A DNA stretch of 64,000 nucleotides, from positions 774,501 to 838,500 of the forward strand of contig NZ_UHFH01000003.1 of assembly GCF_900459225.1 (NCBI RefSeq), in the 5' to 3' direction. Within the stretch, counting starts at the first letter, position 1. Each line of letters begins with the position of its first letter. The position numbers and the translations under genes were made by a program. Below are positions 45,219 through 55,377 of this stretch, piece by piece. A model generated the notes under the pieces. The model worked only from the letters and a program-made list of their open reading frames with translations, did not search any database and was not told the DNA's origin. Origin of the DNA: Streptococcus dysgalactiae subsp. dysgalactiae (GTDB lineage Bacteria > Bacillota > Bacilli > Lactobacillales > Streptococcaceae).

Positions 45219-46226
45219 ATGCATAAAGTTTCAATTATATGTACCAATTACAATAAAGCTCCATGGTTAGGTGAAGCTTTGGATAGTTTTTTGAATCAAA
45301 AAACAAATTTCGAAGTAGATATTATTGTTATTGATGACGCTTCTACAGATGAATCAAAAACAATATTAGAAGACTACCAAACAAGGTTCCCTGAAAAAAT
45401 TACACTGCTTTTTAATGATCATAATTTAGGTATAACTAAGACTTGGATAAAGGCATGTCTTTATGCGAAAGGAAAATATATTGCTAGGTGTGATGGAGAC
45501 GATTATTGGACAGATGATTCAAAACTTCAAAAACAGGTAGATGCTTTAGAAGCATCTAAGTATTCGAAGTGGTCTAATACAGACTTTGACTTTGTAGATA
45601 ATAAAGGAAAAGTGTTACACTCTAATGCATTTGAGACAGGGTATATTCCTTTTACAGATACATATGAGAAAGTTTTGGCGCTTAAAGGGATGACAATGGC
45701 TTCTACTTGGGTTGTTGATGCCGAACTCATGAGATTTGTTAATCAAAAAATTAACATTGAAACACCCGATGATACTTTTGATATGCAATTAGAGTTGTTT
45801 CAATTAACGTCGCTAACTTATATTAATGATTCAACAACAGTTTACAGGATGACTTCAAATTCTGATTCTAGGCCAGCTGATAAAAAAAAAATGATTCATC
45901 GAATAAAACAGTTGCTTCAAACACAAGTGTCCTACTTAGATAAATATCCTCAAGCGAACATACCGCAAATCGCTAATTTATTAATGGAGCAAGATGGTAA
46001 AAATGAATTGCGTATTCATGAACTAAGCTGTTTGATAAATGATTTACGACAAGAACTCAATGAAAAAAGAGAACAGCAAAAAGAAAGAGAATTCGAGATA
46101 AAAGAGATAATAGAAAATCAGAGTCGACAAATTTGTGAATTGACACATCAATATAACTGTGTCATTAATTCACGTCGTTGGAAGTACCTGTCAAAACTCA
46201 TTGATTTTATTAGGAGAAAAAAATGA
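45219..46226 (+). CDS. gacF: GacF-like glycosyltransferase (GT2)
   Basis: The 335-residue GT2 enzyme has SIICTNYNKAPWLGEALDSF, IDDASTDES and RCDGDDYWT. The C-terminus (about residues 260-320) is a charged coiled-coil-like helix. Homologue of RgpE/GacF, a rhamnosyltransferase of the rhamnan. It overlaps gacG by 4 bp. Confidence 0.88.
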   Translation: MHKVSIICTNYNKAPWLGEALDSFLNQKTNFEVDIIVIDDASTDESKTILEDYQTRFPEKITLLFNDHNLGITKTWIKACLYAKGKYIARCDGDDYWTDDSKLQKQVDALEASKYSKWSNTDFDFVDNKGKVLHSNAFETGYIPFTDTYEKVLALKGMTMASTWVVDAELMRFVNQKINIETPDDTFDMQLELFQLTSLTYINDSTTVYRMTSNSDSRPADKKKMIHRIKQLLQTQVSYLDKYPQANIPQIANLLMEQDGKNELRIHELSCLINDLRQELNEKREQQKEREFEIKEIIENQSRQICELTHQYNCVINSRRWKYLSKLIDFIRRKK

Positions 46227-47968
46227 ATCGTGTTTTATTATATGTTCACTTTAATAAATACAATAAAGTCAGCAAGCATATTTACTATCAATTAGAAAAA
46301 TTGAGACCACTCTTTACAACAGTTGTTTTTATTTCAAATAGTAAAGTGGAACAAAAAGAGTTAGAAAACTTACAAAAACAGAGACTCATTGATTCTTTTA
46401 TCCAACGAGAAAACAAGGGGTTTGACTTTGCTGCTTGGCATGACGGCATGATGAAAAGTGGTTTTGACGACCTGAAATTATGTGATTCTTTGACTATTAT
46501 GAACGACACGTGTTTTGGACCATTATGGGAAATGGAACCCTATTTTGAAAAATTCGATAACAATCAGTCAGTAGATTTTTGGGGACTAACTAATAATAGA
46601 AAAACAAGTAGCTTTAAGGAACACATTCAAAGTTATTTTATCACCTTCAAGCAACATGTTATTCAAAGTGATGCTTTTCTAAACTTTTGGAAAACGATTA
46701 AAGAATATGATGACGTTCAAGAAGTTATTCAAAAATATGAAACTCAAGTAACAACAACTCTTTTGGAGGCTGGTTTTAATTATCAGACCGTCTTTGACAC
46801 AAGAGAGGTTGATTCTTCATTTATGTTACATCCGGATTTTTCCTATTATAATCCAACAGCAATTCTTCAACATCGTGTACCATTCATTAAGGTTAAAGCA
46901 ATTGATGCTAATCAGCATATTACCCCATATTTACTGAATATGATAGAAGAAGAAACCACATATCCAGTAGGCCTTATCATTTCGCACATGTCACAAGTTG
47001 GTTTACCAGATGCAAAGTACCTTCTGGCAAGAAAGTATCTTCCTTTTGAATCACTGGTAACACAGAATGTTCCAAGAATTGCTGTCCATCTCCACGTGTT
47101 TTACGTTGATTTACTAAATGAATTTCTGGAAGCTTTTGATTCTTGGGAATTTCAGTATGATCTTTATATTACAACCGATACTAAAGAAAAAAAGGAAGCA
47201 ATTGAAAAACTATTAGTACAATCAAATAGACATGCTCATTTATATGTTACTGGTAATGTCGGGAGAGATGTTCTACCAATGCTTTTATTAAAGGATAAAT
47301 TGCGTGATTATGACTATATTGGTCATTTTCATACGAAAAAATCAAAAGAAGCGGATTTTTGGGCAGGAGAGTCTTGGAGAAAAGAGTTAATCAATATGTT
47401 GATTAAACCGGCTAATGAAATTGTGAGAAGTTTTGAGAATAATGACATTGGCATAGTGATTGCAGATATACCAAGTTTTTTCCGATTCAACAAAATTGTT
47501 GATGCATGGAATGAACATCTTATAGCTCCTGAGATGATGCGTTTATGGCAAGAAATGGGCTTAAAAAAAGAAATTGACTTCCAAAGTATGGATACTTTTG
47601 TGATGAGTTATGGAACGTTTGTATGGTTTAAATTTGATGCTCTCAAGCCGTTGTTTGACTTAGATTTGACTGTTGATGATATTCCGAAAGAACCCTTACC
47701 TCAAAACTCAATTTTACATGCTATTGAGCGATTATTAGTTTATATTGCATGGGATAGGTTTTATGATTTCCGAATTGTCAAAAATTCTTATGATCTTAGT
47801 CCTTTTATTGAAAATAAGCTTCTCAATTTGCGCGAAAGTGGTGGAGCTCGAACCTACGTCAATTTTGATCATATGGGTGGTATCAAAGGAGCGTTAAAAT
47901 ATATTATTATTGGCCCAGCCCGAGCTATGAAATATATTGTGAAACGAGTCTTAACGAGCAAGAGGTAA
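46223..47968 (+). CDS. gacG: GacG-like rhamnan polymerase (RgpF family)
   Basis: The 581-residue protein belongs to the rhamnan synthesis protein F family. It has two halves: an N-terminal part with ENKGFDFAAWHDGM and NDTCFGPLW, and a C-terminal part with VTGNVGRDVLPML, YIGHFHTKKS and the end SKR. RgpF/GacG proteins extend the polyrhamnose backbone. Last gene of the conserved A-G block. Confidence 0.9.
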   Translation: MNRVLLYVHFNKYNKVSKHIYYQLEKLRPLFTTVVFISNSKVEQKELENLQKQRLIDSFIQRENKGFDFAAWHDGMMKSGFDDLKLCDSLTIMNDTCFGPLWEMEPYFEKFDNNQSVDFWGLTNNRKTSSFKEHIQSYFITFKQHVIQSDAFLNFWKTIKEYDDVQEVIQKYETQVTTTLLEAGFNYQTVFDTREVDSSFMLHPDFSYYNPTAILQHRVPFIKVKAIDANQHITPYLLNMIEEETTYPVGLIISHMSQVGLPDAKYLLARKYLPFESLVTQNVPRIAVHLHVFYVDLLNEFLEAFDSWEFQYDLYITTDTKEKKEAIEKLLVQSNRHAHLYVTGNVGRDVLPMLLLKDKLRDYDYIGHFHTKKSKEADFWAGESWRKELINMLIKPANEIVRSFENNDIGIVIADIPSFFRFNKIVDAWNEHLIAPEMMRLWQEMGLKKEIDFQSMDTFVMSYGTFVWFKFDALKPLFDLDLTVDDIPKEPLPQNSILHAIERLLVYIAWDRFYDFRIVKNSYDLSPFIENKLLNLRESGGARTYVNFDHMGGIKGALKYIIIGPARAMKYIVKRVLTSKR

Positions 47969-48009
47969 AATAGAAGTGAATCTTATAGGTAGAGGAATAG
48001 CATAACGAT

Positions 48010-48699
48010 ATGAAAAAAGATTTATTAGTAATGATTCCAGCATATAATGAGGAGGAATCAATTAAGCGCGTTGTAGAAAACTTGAAGACAAATTATCCGC
48101 AGTATGATTACCTTGTCATTAATGATGGTTCTTCTGATAAAACATCCAGCATATGTCATCTAAATGATTATAATATTATTGATTTACCAGAAAATTTAGG
48201 TTTGTCTGGTGCTATTCAAACTGGTTTTAAATACGCCTTTAAGAAAGGGTATGATAGAGCATTACAGTTTGATGCGGATGGTCAACACTTGCCTCAGTAT
48301 ATTGAATTACTAAGTAAAGCAATTGATGAGGGAAATGATTGTGTCATAGGTTCACGTTTCGTGAATGTTGAGAAGCATAAATCATTAAGAATGCTAGGAA
48401 ATAGTTTAATTAGTCTTTTTATCAAGTTGACTACAGGAAAAACAATTACAGATCCAACTTCAGGAATGAGAATATTCAATAAAAAACTGATTGAAATTTA
48501 TGCCACTAATATTAACTATACTCCTGAACCAGATACAATTTCTTATTTAATCCGTCAAGGATATAAGGTTTCAGAGGTTCAGGTTCAAATGAACGAACGA
48601 ATAGCTGGTCAATCATATCTCACATTGTCAAGATCAATTAAGTATATGATTCACATGTTTATTTCGATTATTCTAATTCAGAATTTTAGAAAGAGGTAG
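48010..48699 (+). CDS. gacI: GacI-like glycosyltransferase (lipid-P-sugar synthase)
   Basis: The 229-residue GT2 enzyme has MIPAYNEEESIKRVVENL, INDGSSDKT, FDADGQH and GSRF with a hydrophobic C-terminal end. In S. pyogenes GacI makes undecaprenyl-P-GlcNAc for the side chain, stimulated by GacJ. With galE in the cluster, the sugar here may be GalNAc instead; that is inference. Followed at 3 bp by the gacJ homologue. Confidence 0.82.
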   Translation: MKKDLLVMIPAYNEEESIKRVVENLKTNYPQYDYLVINDGSSDKTSSICHLNDYNIIDLPENLGLSGAIQTGFKYAFKKGYDRALQFDADGQHLPQYIELLSKAIDEGNDCVIGSRFVNVEKHKSLRMLGNSLISLFIKLTTGKTITDPTSGMRIFNKKLIEIYATNINYTPEPDTISYLIRQGYKVSEVQVQMNERIAGQSYLTLSRSIKYMIHMFISIILIQNFRKR

Positions 48700-48702
48700 A
48701 AA

Positions 48703-49050
48703 ATGCATATTAGTTTGCAATTAATCTTAATAGTAGTGGCATTCTTGACAACACTTTTCATGATAGATAGTATTCGAAAATCTAAAATTTTAATTGAAGA
48801 TAGTTTTTTTTGGCTATTTTTCTCTCTAATTATTCTCTTGTTATCTATCTTTCCGGGCATGGCAGTATTTTTCTCTGACCTGTTAGGGTTTGAGTCTCCT
48901 GCTAATTTTGTTTTTTTATCTATTATATTTTTGTTAATCATCAATCAGTTTTTCATCACTAAAAAATTATCACTTACGGAGATAAAACTAAAAAAGACGA
49001 TTCAATATTTAGCTCTCAAAGAGAAAGTAGAAGACGCTAACAAAAACTAA
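48703..49050 (+). CDS. gacJ: GacJ-like DUF2304 membrane protein
   Basis: The 115-residue protein has three hydrophobic segments (about 3-20, 32-52, 66-86) and a charged C-terminal helix, matching DUF2304. In S. pyogenes GacJ binds and activates GacI. The adjacent order I-J is kept. Confidence 0.82.
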   Translation: MHISLQLILIVVAFLTTLFMIDSIRKSKILIEDSFFWLFFSLIILLLSIFPGMAVFFSDLLGFESPANFVFLSIIFLLIINQFFITKKLSLTEIKLKKTIQYLALKEKVEDANKN

Positions 49051-49099
49051 CTATAAAAAAGTAGAGGAAGATAATTATTTAGAGGAAAAGGAAAAGACT

Positions 49100-50584
49100 A
49101 TGTTAGAGATCGTAACCAGTAGATTGCATAATATACCAAAGACAGTTGCAATATTACTAGGATCATTTGCAGTATTTGTGGCTTTATATGGTAAGTCAAT
49201 GGATTTACCAATAACATTCTTAGTGATTCTATTTTTAACATCATTAGTTTTAATGACGTTTTTACCCTCTAAGATTGAAGTAGCGACACTATTAATTATT
49301 GCTATTATGGGGACAATTGCTGCTTTTATTTCGCCAATTAATGATATTCCGGATGAGAGAGTACATTTTGCTAGGGCTTTATATTTATCTGAAGGGAATA
49401 TAAATTTGTCTAACGATGACTCTAAATTAGTCGTTTCAGATGATATCAATATCATTGATCATAATACTGGGAAGCCATTACAGCACCAACTTTGGTTGAA
49501 AGACAAAACACAAGAAATGATTTCATTTAAGGAAATCAGATCAACTAATGGGTATTATAATTTTTCTTATATTCCTCAAGCTATTGGTTTAGTTCTAAGT
49601 AAATACTTAGGCCTTCCAATTGGCATAGCTTATCTCTTGGGCCGTATATGCAATGTGTTAGCATACGGACTGTTGGTATACATTGCTTTAAAAATAGCAG
49701 ATAAAGGTCAACAATTACTAGCTGTTGCTAGTTTGTTACCAATGAACATATATATTGCTGGTTCTTTTAATCAGGACGCTGTTTCTTTAGGGATAATTAT
49801 CCTAACAATCTCGCTATTTGTCAGGATAATAACTATTTCAAAAATAAAGATATCTTATTTACTATTTTACACACTGCTTTGTTCAGTCATTGCTTTTACT
49901 AAATTACCTTACATTCTATTAATTTTTCTGCTTGTTTTTATACCGTCTGATAAGTTTGAAGAAAAAAAATATCAGGTATTGTTCTTTAAGTTGTTGAGTA
50001 TCTTAACAGTATTACTTGTGACAGTTATCTGGCTTAAATTGTATGGTCAGATTAAATCTCCGCAGATTGATATGGCAGAATTTCTTCAGAGAGTTAATTT
50101 AAAACAACAATTGATTAGTATTATAAAACATCCTATTTCATATGGGGCCACTTTACTGAAGCATACTCTTCTTCATTTAATCAATCCAGTAGGTATTGAG
50201 GTTTTTGGACCCTTATCTTATGGGATGACAGAATTATTTCCACTAAGTATGGTTTATTATGCCATGGTGGTTATCAATAACGCTAATAAAGTAAAGGTTA
50301 GCTCCTTATCTCGAGTAGGAATGGGTCTGATATCTTTTGGTATAATTGGGGGAATTGTATTAAGCTTATATTTAACTTTTACCCCGGTTGGAGAAGCGAC
50401 TGTGTTAGGAATTCAAGATCGTTACTTCTTAGGAATCATTCCTTTAATGTTTATATGGCTATCTTTTAATAACAAGAGGTTTGAAAAGTGTCAGAATATA
50501 TTATCTGACCGTCAAGTTGCCACATGCTCCTTAATCTTTATCTTAGCAATGATTATTAGGGTAATGTTACAATATTATACTTAA
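49100..50584 (+). CDS. GacL-like membrane glycosyltransferase (DUF2142)
   Basis: The 494-residue protein has about 11-12 membrane helices and an extracytoplasmic loop with SPINDIPDERVHFARALYL; the acidic pair in the first loop is typical of GT-C fold enzymes. Such enzymes use undecaprenyl-P-sugars to decorate the exported polymer. It corresponds in role to GacL but stands directly after gacJ rather than at the cluster end. Confidence 0.8.
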   Translation: MLEIVTSRLHNIPKTVAILLGSFAVFVALYGKSMDLPITFLVILFLTSLVLMTFLPSKIEVATLLIIAIMGTIAAFISPINDIPDERVHFARALYLSEGNINLSNDDSKLVVSDDINIIDHNTGKPLQHQLWLKDKTQEMISFKEIRSTNGYYNFSYIPQAIGLVLSKYLGLPIGIAYLLGRICNVLAYGLLVYIALKIADKGQQLLAVASLLPMNIYIAGSFNQDAVSLGIIILTISLFVRIITISKIKISYLLFYTLLCSVIAFTKLPYILLIFLLVFIPSDKFEEKKYQVLFFKLLSILTVLLVTVIWLKLYGQIKSPQIDMAEFLQRVNLKQQLISIIKHPISYGATLLKHTLLHLINPVGIEVFGPLSYGMTELFPLSMVYYAMVVINNANKVKVSSLSRVGMGLISFGIIGGIVLSLYLTFTPVGEATVLGIQDRYFLGIIPLMFIWLSFNNKRFEKCQNILSDRQVATCSLIFILAMIIRVMLQYYT

Positions 50585-50599
50585 AATAAGGGAGATATT

Positions 50600-51748
50600 T
50601 TGAAAACAGTCGCTATTTTTACGGCTTTTGTAAGCCCTCACTTAGGTGGTGTTGAGCGATATACTGAGAAAATTGCTCAACAACTTATTAATCAAGGCTA
50701 TAGGGTTATTATTGTCACTACTAATAGTCATGAATTATTGGAACTTGAAAATAGTCATATGATGACTATCTATAGATTCCCCTCTAAAAGCCTATTTAAA
50801 CAACGTTATCCTATTTTTAATAAAAACAACATCTACAAATCCATGTTTGAAAGATTGAAAAAGGAGAATATTGATTTTATCATCTGTAATACACGTTTTT
50901 ATTTGACCACACTGATGGGATTAAAAATGGCTAAACTTAAAAATATCCCTGGAATTGTTATTGAACATGGAGGAGGATATGTTCAAGTTGGGGAAAATGT
51001 AAAAGGGCATATGGTCTTGGATTCATGTGCTAAAATCTATGAACATGTCATAACATTTTTAATCAAAAGGTATCATCCGAACTTTTATGCCGTCTCAAAA
51101 AGAAGCATGAGTTGGCTTAAAAAGTTTGGGATTAAAGCTTCAGGAGTTATTTATAATTCAGTTGATTCGAGTCTTTATACCCAGTACAAAAATAAATCAT
51201 ATCTCTCAGGACTTGAAGACAAAATTATTATTTCATTTGCAGGTAGAGTTATCAAAGAGAAAGGGGTGCTTCTTTTATTAGAGGCTTTTGAACGACTAAA
51301 TAACAGAGAAAATGTCGTCCTCGTTATTGCTGGAGATGGCCCCTTGTTAGAAGAACTTCGATTGCAATATCAAGATGATTTCTCTATTATATTTACTGGG
51401 AAGCTAAACTTTGATCAAACGATGTCTCTGATGTCTCAATCCGATATTTTTGTTAATCCCTCTGTATATGCTGAAGGACTTCCAACAGCGGTTTTAGAAG
51501 CTGGGATGTTAAAATGTGCAGTATTGGCAACCGATAGAGGTGGTGTTGTGGAAGTCATTACGGATAATTCTAAAGGTGTTATCATTGATGATTCGATAGA
51601 TTCTATCAAAAAGGAACTAGAGTTATTAATAACAAACGAGTCACAGCGTTCGAAACTCCAAGAAGAAATTCATTATCAGGTCTTTAAGCACTTTACTTGG
51701 GAAGTTACAGTTCAAAGCCTAATTGCAAACATTCTAGAGTCAGACTAG
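50600..51748 (+). CDS. GT4 glycosyltransferase of the side-chain module
   Basis: The 382-residue GT4 enzyme has FVSPHLGGVERYTEKIA, SFAGRVIKEKGVLLLLEAF, VIAGDGPLLEEL and NPSVYAEGLPTAVLEAG with the catalytic E-x7-E. No counterpart exists in the S. pyogenes gac cluster as I know it. TTG start after GGGAG. It may extend a lipid-linked sugar to a disaccharide before flipping. Confidence 0.82.
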   Translation: MKTVAIFTAFVSPHLGGVERYTEKIAQQLINQGYRVIIVTTNSHELLELENSHMMTIYRFPSKSLFKQRYPIFNKNNIYKSMFERLKKENIDFIICNTRFYLTTLMGLKMAKLKNIPGIVIEHGGGYVQVGENVKGHMVLDSCAKIYEHVITFLIKRYHPNFYAVSKRSMSWLKKFGIKASGVIYNSVDSSLYTQYKNKSYLSGLEDKIIISFAGRVIKEKGVLLLLEAFERLNNRENVVLVIAGDGPLLEELRLQYQDDFSIIFTGKLNFDQTMSLMSQSDIFVNPSVYAEGLPTAVLEAGMLKCAVLATDRGGVVEVITDNSKGVIIDDSIDSIKKELELLITNESQRSKLQEEIHYQVFKHFTWEVTVQSLIANILESD

Positions 51749-51803
51749 AAAGATGTTGATCTTTAGGCTATGAAAGGAAGATGAAATTATATTTAAGAAA
51801 TCG

Positions 51804-54212
51804 ATGTTAGATTATTGTAAAAAAAATAAAAAAGAAGTACTTGATATTATATTGTTTAGTATTTTATCTTTCTATTTAATTATTTTCATTGTTACAAAAA
51901 ACAATTTATCCGTTGTTGCTTACAGTGCTAATATTGCTATAGTTGTGTTATTTGGGATGTTTTGTTTATTGTTTAAACATGCTTCAAGCAGAATGTTTAT
52001 CATTTCCTTGATTGTATCAGCTTATAGCATTATAAGTAATACTTATGTAACTTTAGCTATATATAAAAATAAAAAGCACTTTTCGCTTCATTACCAGGAT
52101 TTTCAAACCCTTTTATTAACAATAGGGGTTTTGCTGAGCTTAATCATCATAAGTTTGCTTTGTAAAAAATACCTACTGAGAAGAGATTTTCAATCCAGCG
52201 TGATAACAAAAGCAATAATATTAAGTCAAAGTTTCTCAGTAATAGCTTTAAGCAACCCTTTATTTACTAAGATAGTAGGTCAAAATAATTATTGGCCAAT
52301 TGGAACACAAACAAATGTGTTTCCTCGGAATCTGTTAAATTATAGTTTTGTCTCCTTTCTTTTGTTGTTTCTAGTTTACTATGTGATTGTAACTGCTGCT
52401 AATAGTATCCTAGATAAACAATTTAGATTGAGATTATCAGGTGCTATAAGTTTATTATTGGCTATCATATTTAACTACTATATTCAGGCTGGGATTACAA
52501 CATACGGAGAATTTCAAGGGAAATATATCATATCAGGAGCCACGCTCTTTCAGGTAGTTATTTTAAGTTTACTGTTCCTTACGATTTTCTTAGTGAGTAA
52601 CAACTTTATTATTGGGTTAAGTCTAAATCTTTTTATAGCAACAGCTATTAGCATTGTTAACTTGGAGAAATATAAACAGCGAAATGAGCCGCTATTGTTT
52701 TCTGACTTAAAATGGATTAGAGAAATCAAGTTTTTTATTAATTATATTAGTTTTTGGCAGATAATTGGTTTTATTTTAGTTACTATAATTGCAATAGTAC
52801 TGGTTTATTTTTTGCATCAAAGACTCTTTTCTACTAAAATTGTGGAAACCGTAAAATCGAGAATGATGTTACTTGCTTCTATAGCGCTAACATTTTTAAC
52901 TATATTATTCGTTTTCAGTCGAAATGATAATGGTGAAATTGATAAAAATATTCCTGTCCTATCTTCTGTTTATAATGTTTTTGATATTGACTGGTATGGT
53001 TTAACCACAAACGCAAGGTTTCAATCATTAAGTTTTGTCTGGTTGAAACAATTAACAACAAGTACCATCAATAAACCCAAAAATTATAATCAACAAGCCA
53101 TAGAAGAAATTTATAAAAAATATCAGTTATTAGCTGATGATATCAATAAAAAGCGGCAAAATAATATTTCTGATCAAACAGTCATTTACATATTGAGTGA
53201 AAGTTTTGCTAACCCGAACCGTATCAAGAACATATCACTATCTAAAGATCCGATTCCAGAAATAAATCATATTATGGAAAGTACTACTGGGGGGCTAATG
53301 CACTCAGACGGTTATGGCGGGGGAACAGCCAATATGGAATTCCAGAGTTTGTTTGGCTTACCCAAGTATAATTTTAACCCAACAGTTTCTATTTTATATT
53401 CAGATGTTTTCCCAAAATTAAAGTATCTTCCAGCAATCAGTAATGAGTTCGCTGAAAAAAATAGGATTGCTTTACATCTTGCCAATGCAAATAACTATTC
53501 TCGTAAGATTGTTTATGATAAGCTACACTTTTCTAAGTTTATAGCAACAGAAAATACTAAGCAAAAACCTGAGCATTTAATTAGGATGAGTTCTAGCTAC
53601 AGTGACCAGTCTACTTACCAAAATATTCTTGATAATATAGATCCTGAACAAAGTCAATTTTTCTCTGTGATTACCATGCAGAATCATGGGCCCTGGTATA
53701 CTGAGGTTAGAGATATCAATGCAAAACTCGATGATCTTACTCATGCCGAGAATGAAAATTTACAAAATTATGTTAATCTGTTGCATTTAACAGATGGTTA
53801 TACCAAGTCATTTTTAGAAGAATTACAAAAGATTGATAAGGAAATCACAGTTGTTTTTTATGGAGACCATTTGCCTGGTTTTTATCCAGAAAAAACATTT
53901 GATAGTGATCAAAACATTAAATTTTTAACGGATTACTTTATTTGGAATAATAAAAATAATCCTAAACTAGACCATCCTTATGTTAATTCAAGTGATTTTA
54001 CACCATTATTGTTAGAACATACAAACTCTAAGGTATCACCTTACTACGCCTTGTTAACCCAAGTTTTAGCAAATAGAAATACCTATGATGGTACTTTTGG
54101 CAAAAATAAAAATCAAGTAACTTCGGATTTGAAATTGATACAGTATGATTTAATAGAGGGAAGAGGCTATTTACGCTCTTACCCGAAATTTTTTGAAATA
54201 AATAACTACTAA
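51804..54212 (+). CDS. gacH: GacH-like glycerol-phosphate transferase
   Basis: The 802-residue protein has about ten membrane helices (residues 10-375) and a C-terminal extracytoplasmic phosphatase-fold domain like LtaS. The probable catalytic Thr is Thr508 in GYGGGTANMEF; FYGDHLPGF carries metal ligands. GacH in S. pyogenes adds glycerol phosphate to the GlcNAc side chain and affects zinc and phospholipase sensitivity. The start is uncertain: the nearest ribosome site (AAAGGAAG, 51773-51780) fits ATT 51786 in frame better than ATG 51804. Confidence 0.88.
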   Translation: MLDYCKKNKKEVLDIILFSILSFYLIIFIVTKNNLSVVAYSANIAIVVLFGMFCLLFKHASSRMFIISLIVSAYSIISNTYVTLAIYKNKKHFSLHYQDFQTLLLTIGVLLSLIIISLLCKKYLLRRDFQSSVITKAIILSQSFSVIALSNPLFTKIVGQNNYWPIGTQTNVFPRNLLNYSFVSFLLLFLVYYVIVTAANSILDKQFRLRLSGAISLLLAIIFNYYIQAGITTYGEFQGKYIISGATLFQVVILSLLFLTIFLVSNNFIIGLSLNLFIATAISIVNLEKYKQRNEPLLFSDLKWIREIKFFINYISFWQIIGFILVTIIAIVLVYFLHQRLFSTKIVETVKSRMMLLASIALTFLTILFVFSRNDNGEIDKNIPVLSSVYNVFDIDWYGLTTNARFQSLSFVWLKQLTTSTINKPKNYNQQAIEEIYKKYQLLADDINKKRQNNISDQTVIYILSESFANPNRIKNISLSKDPIPEINHIMESTTGGLMHSDGYGGGTANMEFQSLFGLPKYNFNPTVSILYSDVFPKLKYLPAISNEFAEKNRIALHLANANNYSRKIVYDKLHFSKFIATENTKQKPEHLIRMSSSYSDQSTYQNILDNIDPEQSQFFSVITMQNHGPWYTEVRDINAKLDDLTHAENENLQNYVNLLHLTDGYTKSFLEELQKIDKEITVVFYGDHLPGFYPEKTFDSDQNIKFLTDYFIWNNKNNPKLDHPYVNSSDFTPLLLEHTNSKVSPYYALLTQVLANRNTYDGTFGKNKNQVTSDLKLIQYDLIEGRGYLRSYPKFFEINNY

Positions 54213-54240
54213 AGCAGGAAAGATAGATGGTAGGTATAAA

Positions 54241-55257
54241 ATGAGTAAAATTTTAGTAACAGGTGGTGCAGGCTATATCGGTTCTCATACCTGTGTTGAA
54301 TTATTGGGAAAAGGGCACGAACTAATTGTTGTTGATAATTTAGAGAATGCTAGTTCTAAAAGCTTACAAGTTGTTGAAAAACTGACAGGAAAAAAAATAA
54401 TATTTTACCAAACCGATATTTTGGATGAGGCTGGTCTAGATGCTATTTTTAGTCAGCATGACATCTCAGCCGTTATTCATTTTGCGGGTTTAAAAGCGGT
54501 AGGTGAATCAACACAAATCCCTTTAAAATACTTTACAACAAATATTTCTGGTACCTTGACCTTGCTACGTGTTATGGCTAAATATCAGTGCAAAAACATT
54601 ATCTTTAGCTCGTCAGCTACAGTCTATGGTGACCCTCATAAAGTGCCTATTACAGAAGATTTTCCTCTATCCGTAACGAATCCTTATGGTCGTACCAAAT
54701 TGATGGTTGAAGAAATCTTAAAAGACTTGTATCAGTCAGATAAGAGTTGGAATATTGTGATTTTACGTTATTTCAACCCTATCGGGGCACATCAGTCTGG
54801 AGAACTTGGTGAAGATCCAACAGGTGTTCCTAATAATCTTGTTCCTTATGTTACTCAAGTGGCAGTTGGTCGTTTAGAACGTATTGGTGTTTTCGGAGAT
54901 GATTACAACACTCCTGACGGGACAGGCATTAGGGATTATATTCATGTGGTTGACCTTGCCAAAGGACATGTGGCTGCGCTGAAAAAATTGGTGCCAGAGT
55001 CTGGTCTATCTATTTATAATTTGGGAACTGGACAAGGTTATTCTGTTTTAGAGGTGGTTAAAACCATGTCTGAGGCTGTTGGTAAGGATATTCCTTATCA
55101 AATTCTTCCAAGACGTACTGGGGATATTGCCGTTTGCTACTCCGATGGAACTAAAGCCAAAGAAGAACTGGATTGGCAGGCAAACTATGATATCAAACGG
55201 ATGTGTGAAGACCAATGGCGCTGGCAAAGCAAACATCCGGACGGTTTTAAGGATTAG
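54241..55257 (+). CDS. galE: UDP-glucose/UDP-GlcNAc 4-epimerase
   Basis: The 338-residue short-chain dehydrogenase has GGAGYIGSHTCVELL, the Ser in SSSATVYG, and catalytic Tyr-Lys in NPYGRTKLMVEE. It interconverts UDP-Glc and UDP-Gal and, in many Gram-positives, UDP-GlcNAc and UDP-GalNAc. Its place in the antigen cluster suggests it supplies UDP-GalNAc (or UDP-Gal) for the group-specific side chain. Confidence 0.92.
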   Translation: MSKILVTGGAGYIGSHTCVELLGKGHELIVVDNLENASSKSLQVVEKLTGKKIIFYQTDILDEAGLDAIFSQHDISAVIHFAGLKAVGESTQIPLKYFTTNISGTLTLLRVMAKYQCKNIIFSSSATVYGDPHKVPITEDFPLSVTNPYGRTKLMVEEILKDLYQSDKSWNIVILRYFNPIGAHQSGELGEDPTGVPNNLVPYVTQVAVGRLERIGVFGDDYNTPDGTGIRDYIHVVDLAKGHVAALKKLVPESGLSIYNLGTGQGYSVLEVVKTMSEAVGKDIPYQILPRRTGDIAVCYSDGTKAKEELDWQANYDIKRMCEDQWRWQSKHPDGFKD

Positions 55258-55281
55258 AGGTTATCTGACGAAGGGTATTTA

Positions 55282-55335
55282 GGATTAGCAGTTACCTTAT
55301 TTATGGATTAAATAGGAGTAACTGCTAATTTATTT
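55282..55335 (+). terminator. Terminator-like hairpin between galE and the flippase
   Basis: TTAGCAGTTACC pairs with GGAGTAACTGCTAA across a 24-base loop, then TTTATTT. Confidence 0.6.
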
Positions 55336-55377
55336 CCTTCCAAAATAATAATTGTAGAAGGAGAGGGTGAGGAGAGA

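Noticed and set aside
49075-49455. 126-residue minus-strand frame opposite the GacL-like gene
   Set aside because: Antisense to a membrane protein gene, where such frames arise from codon composition.
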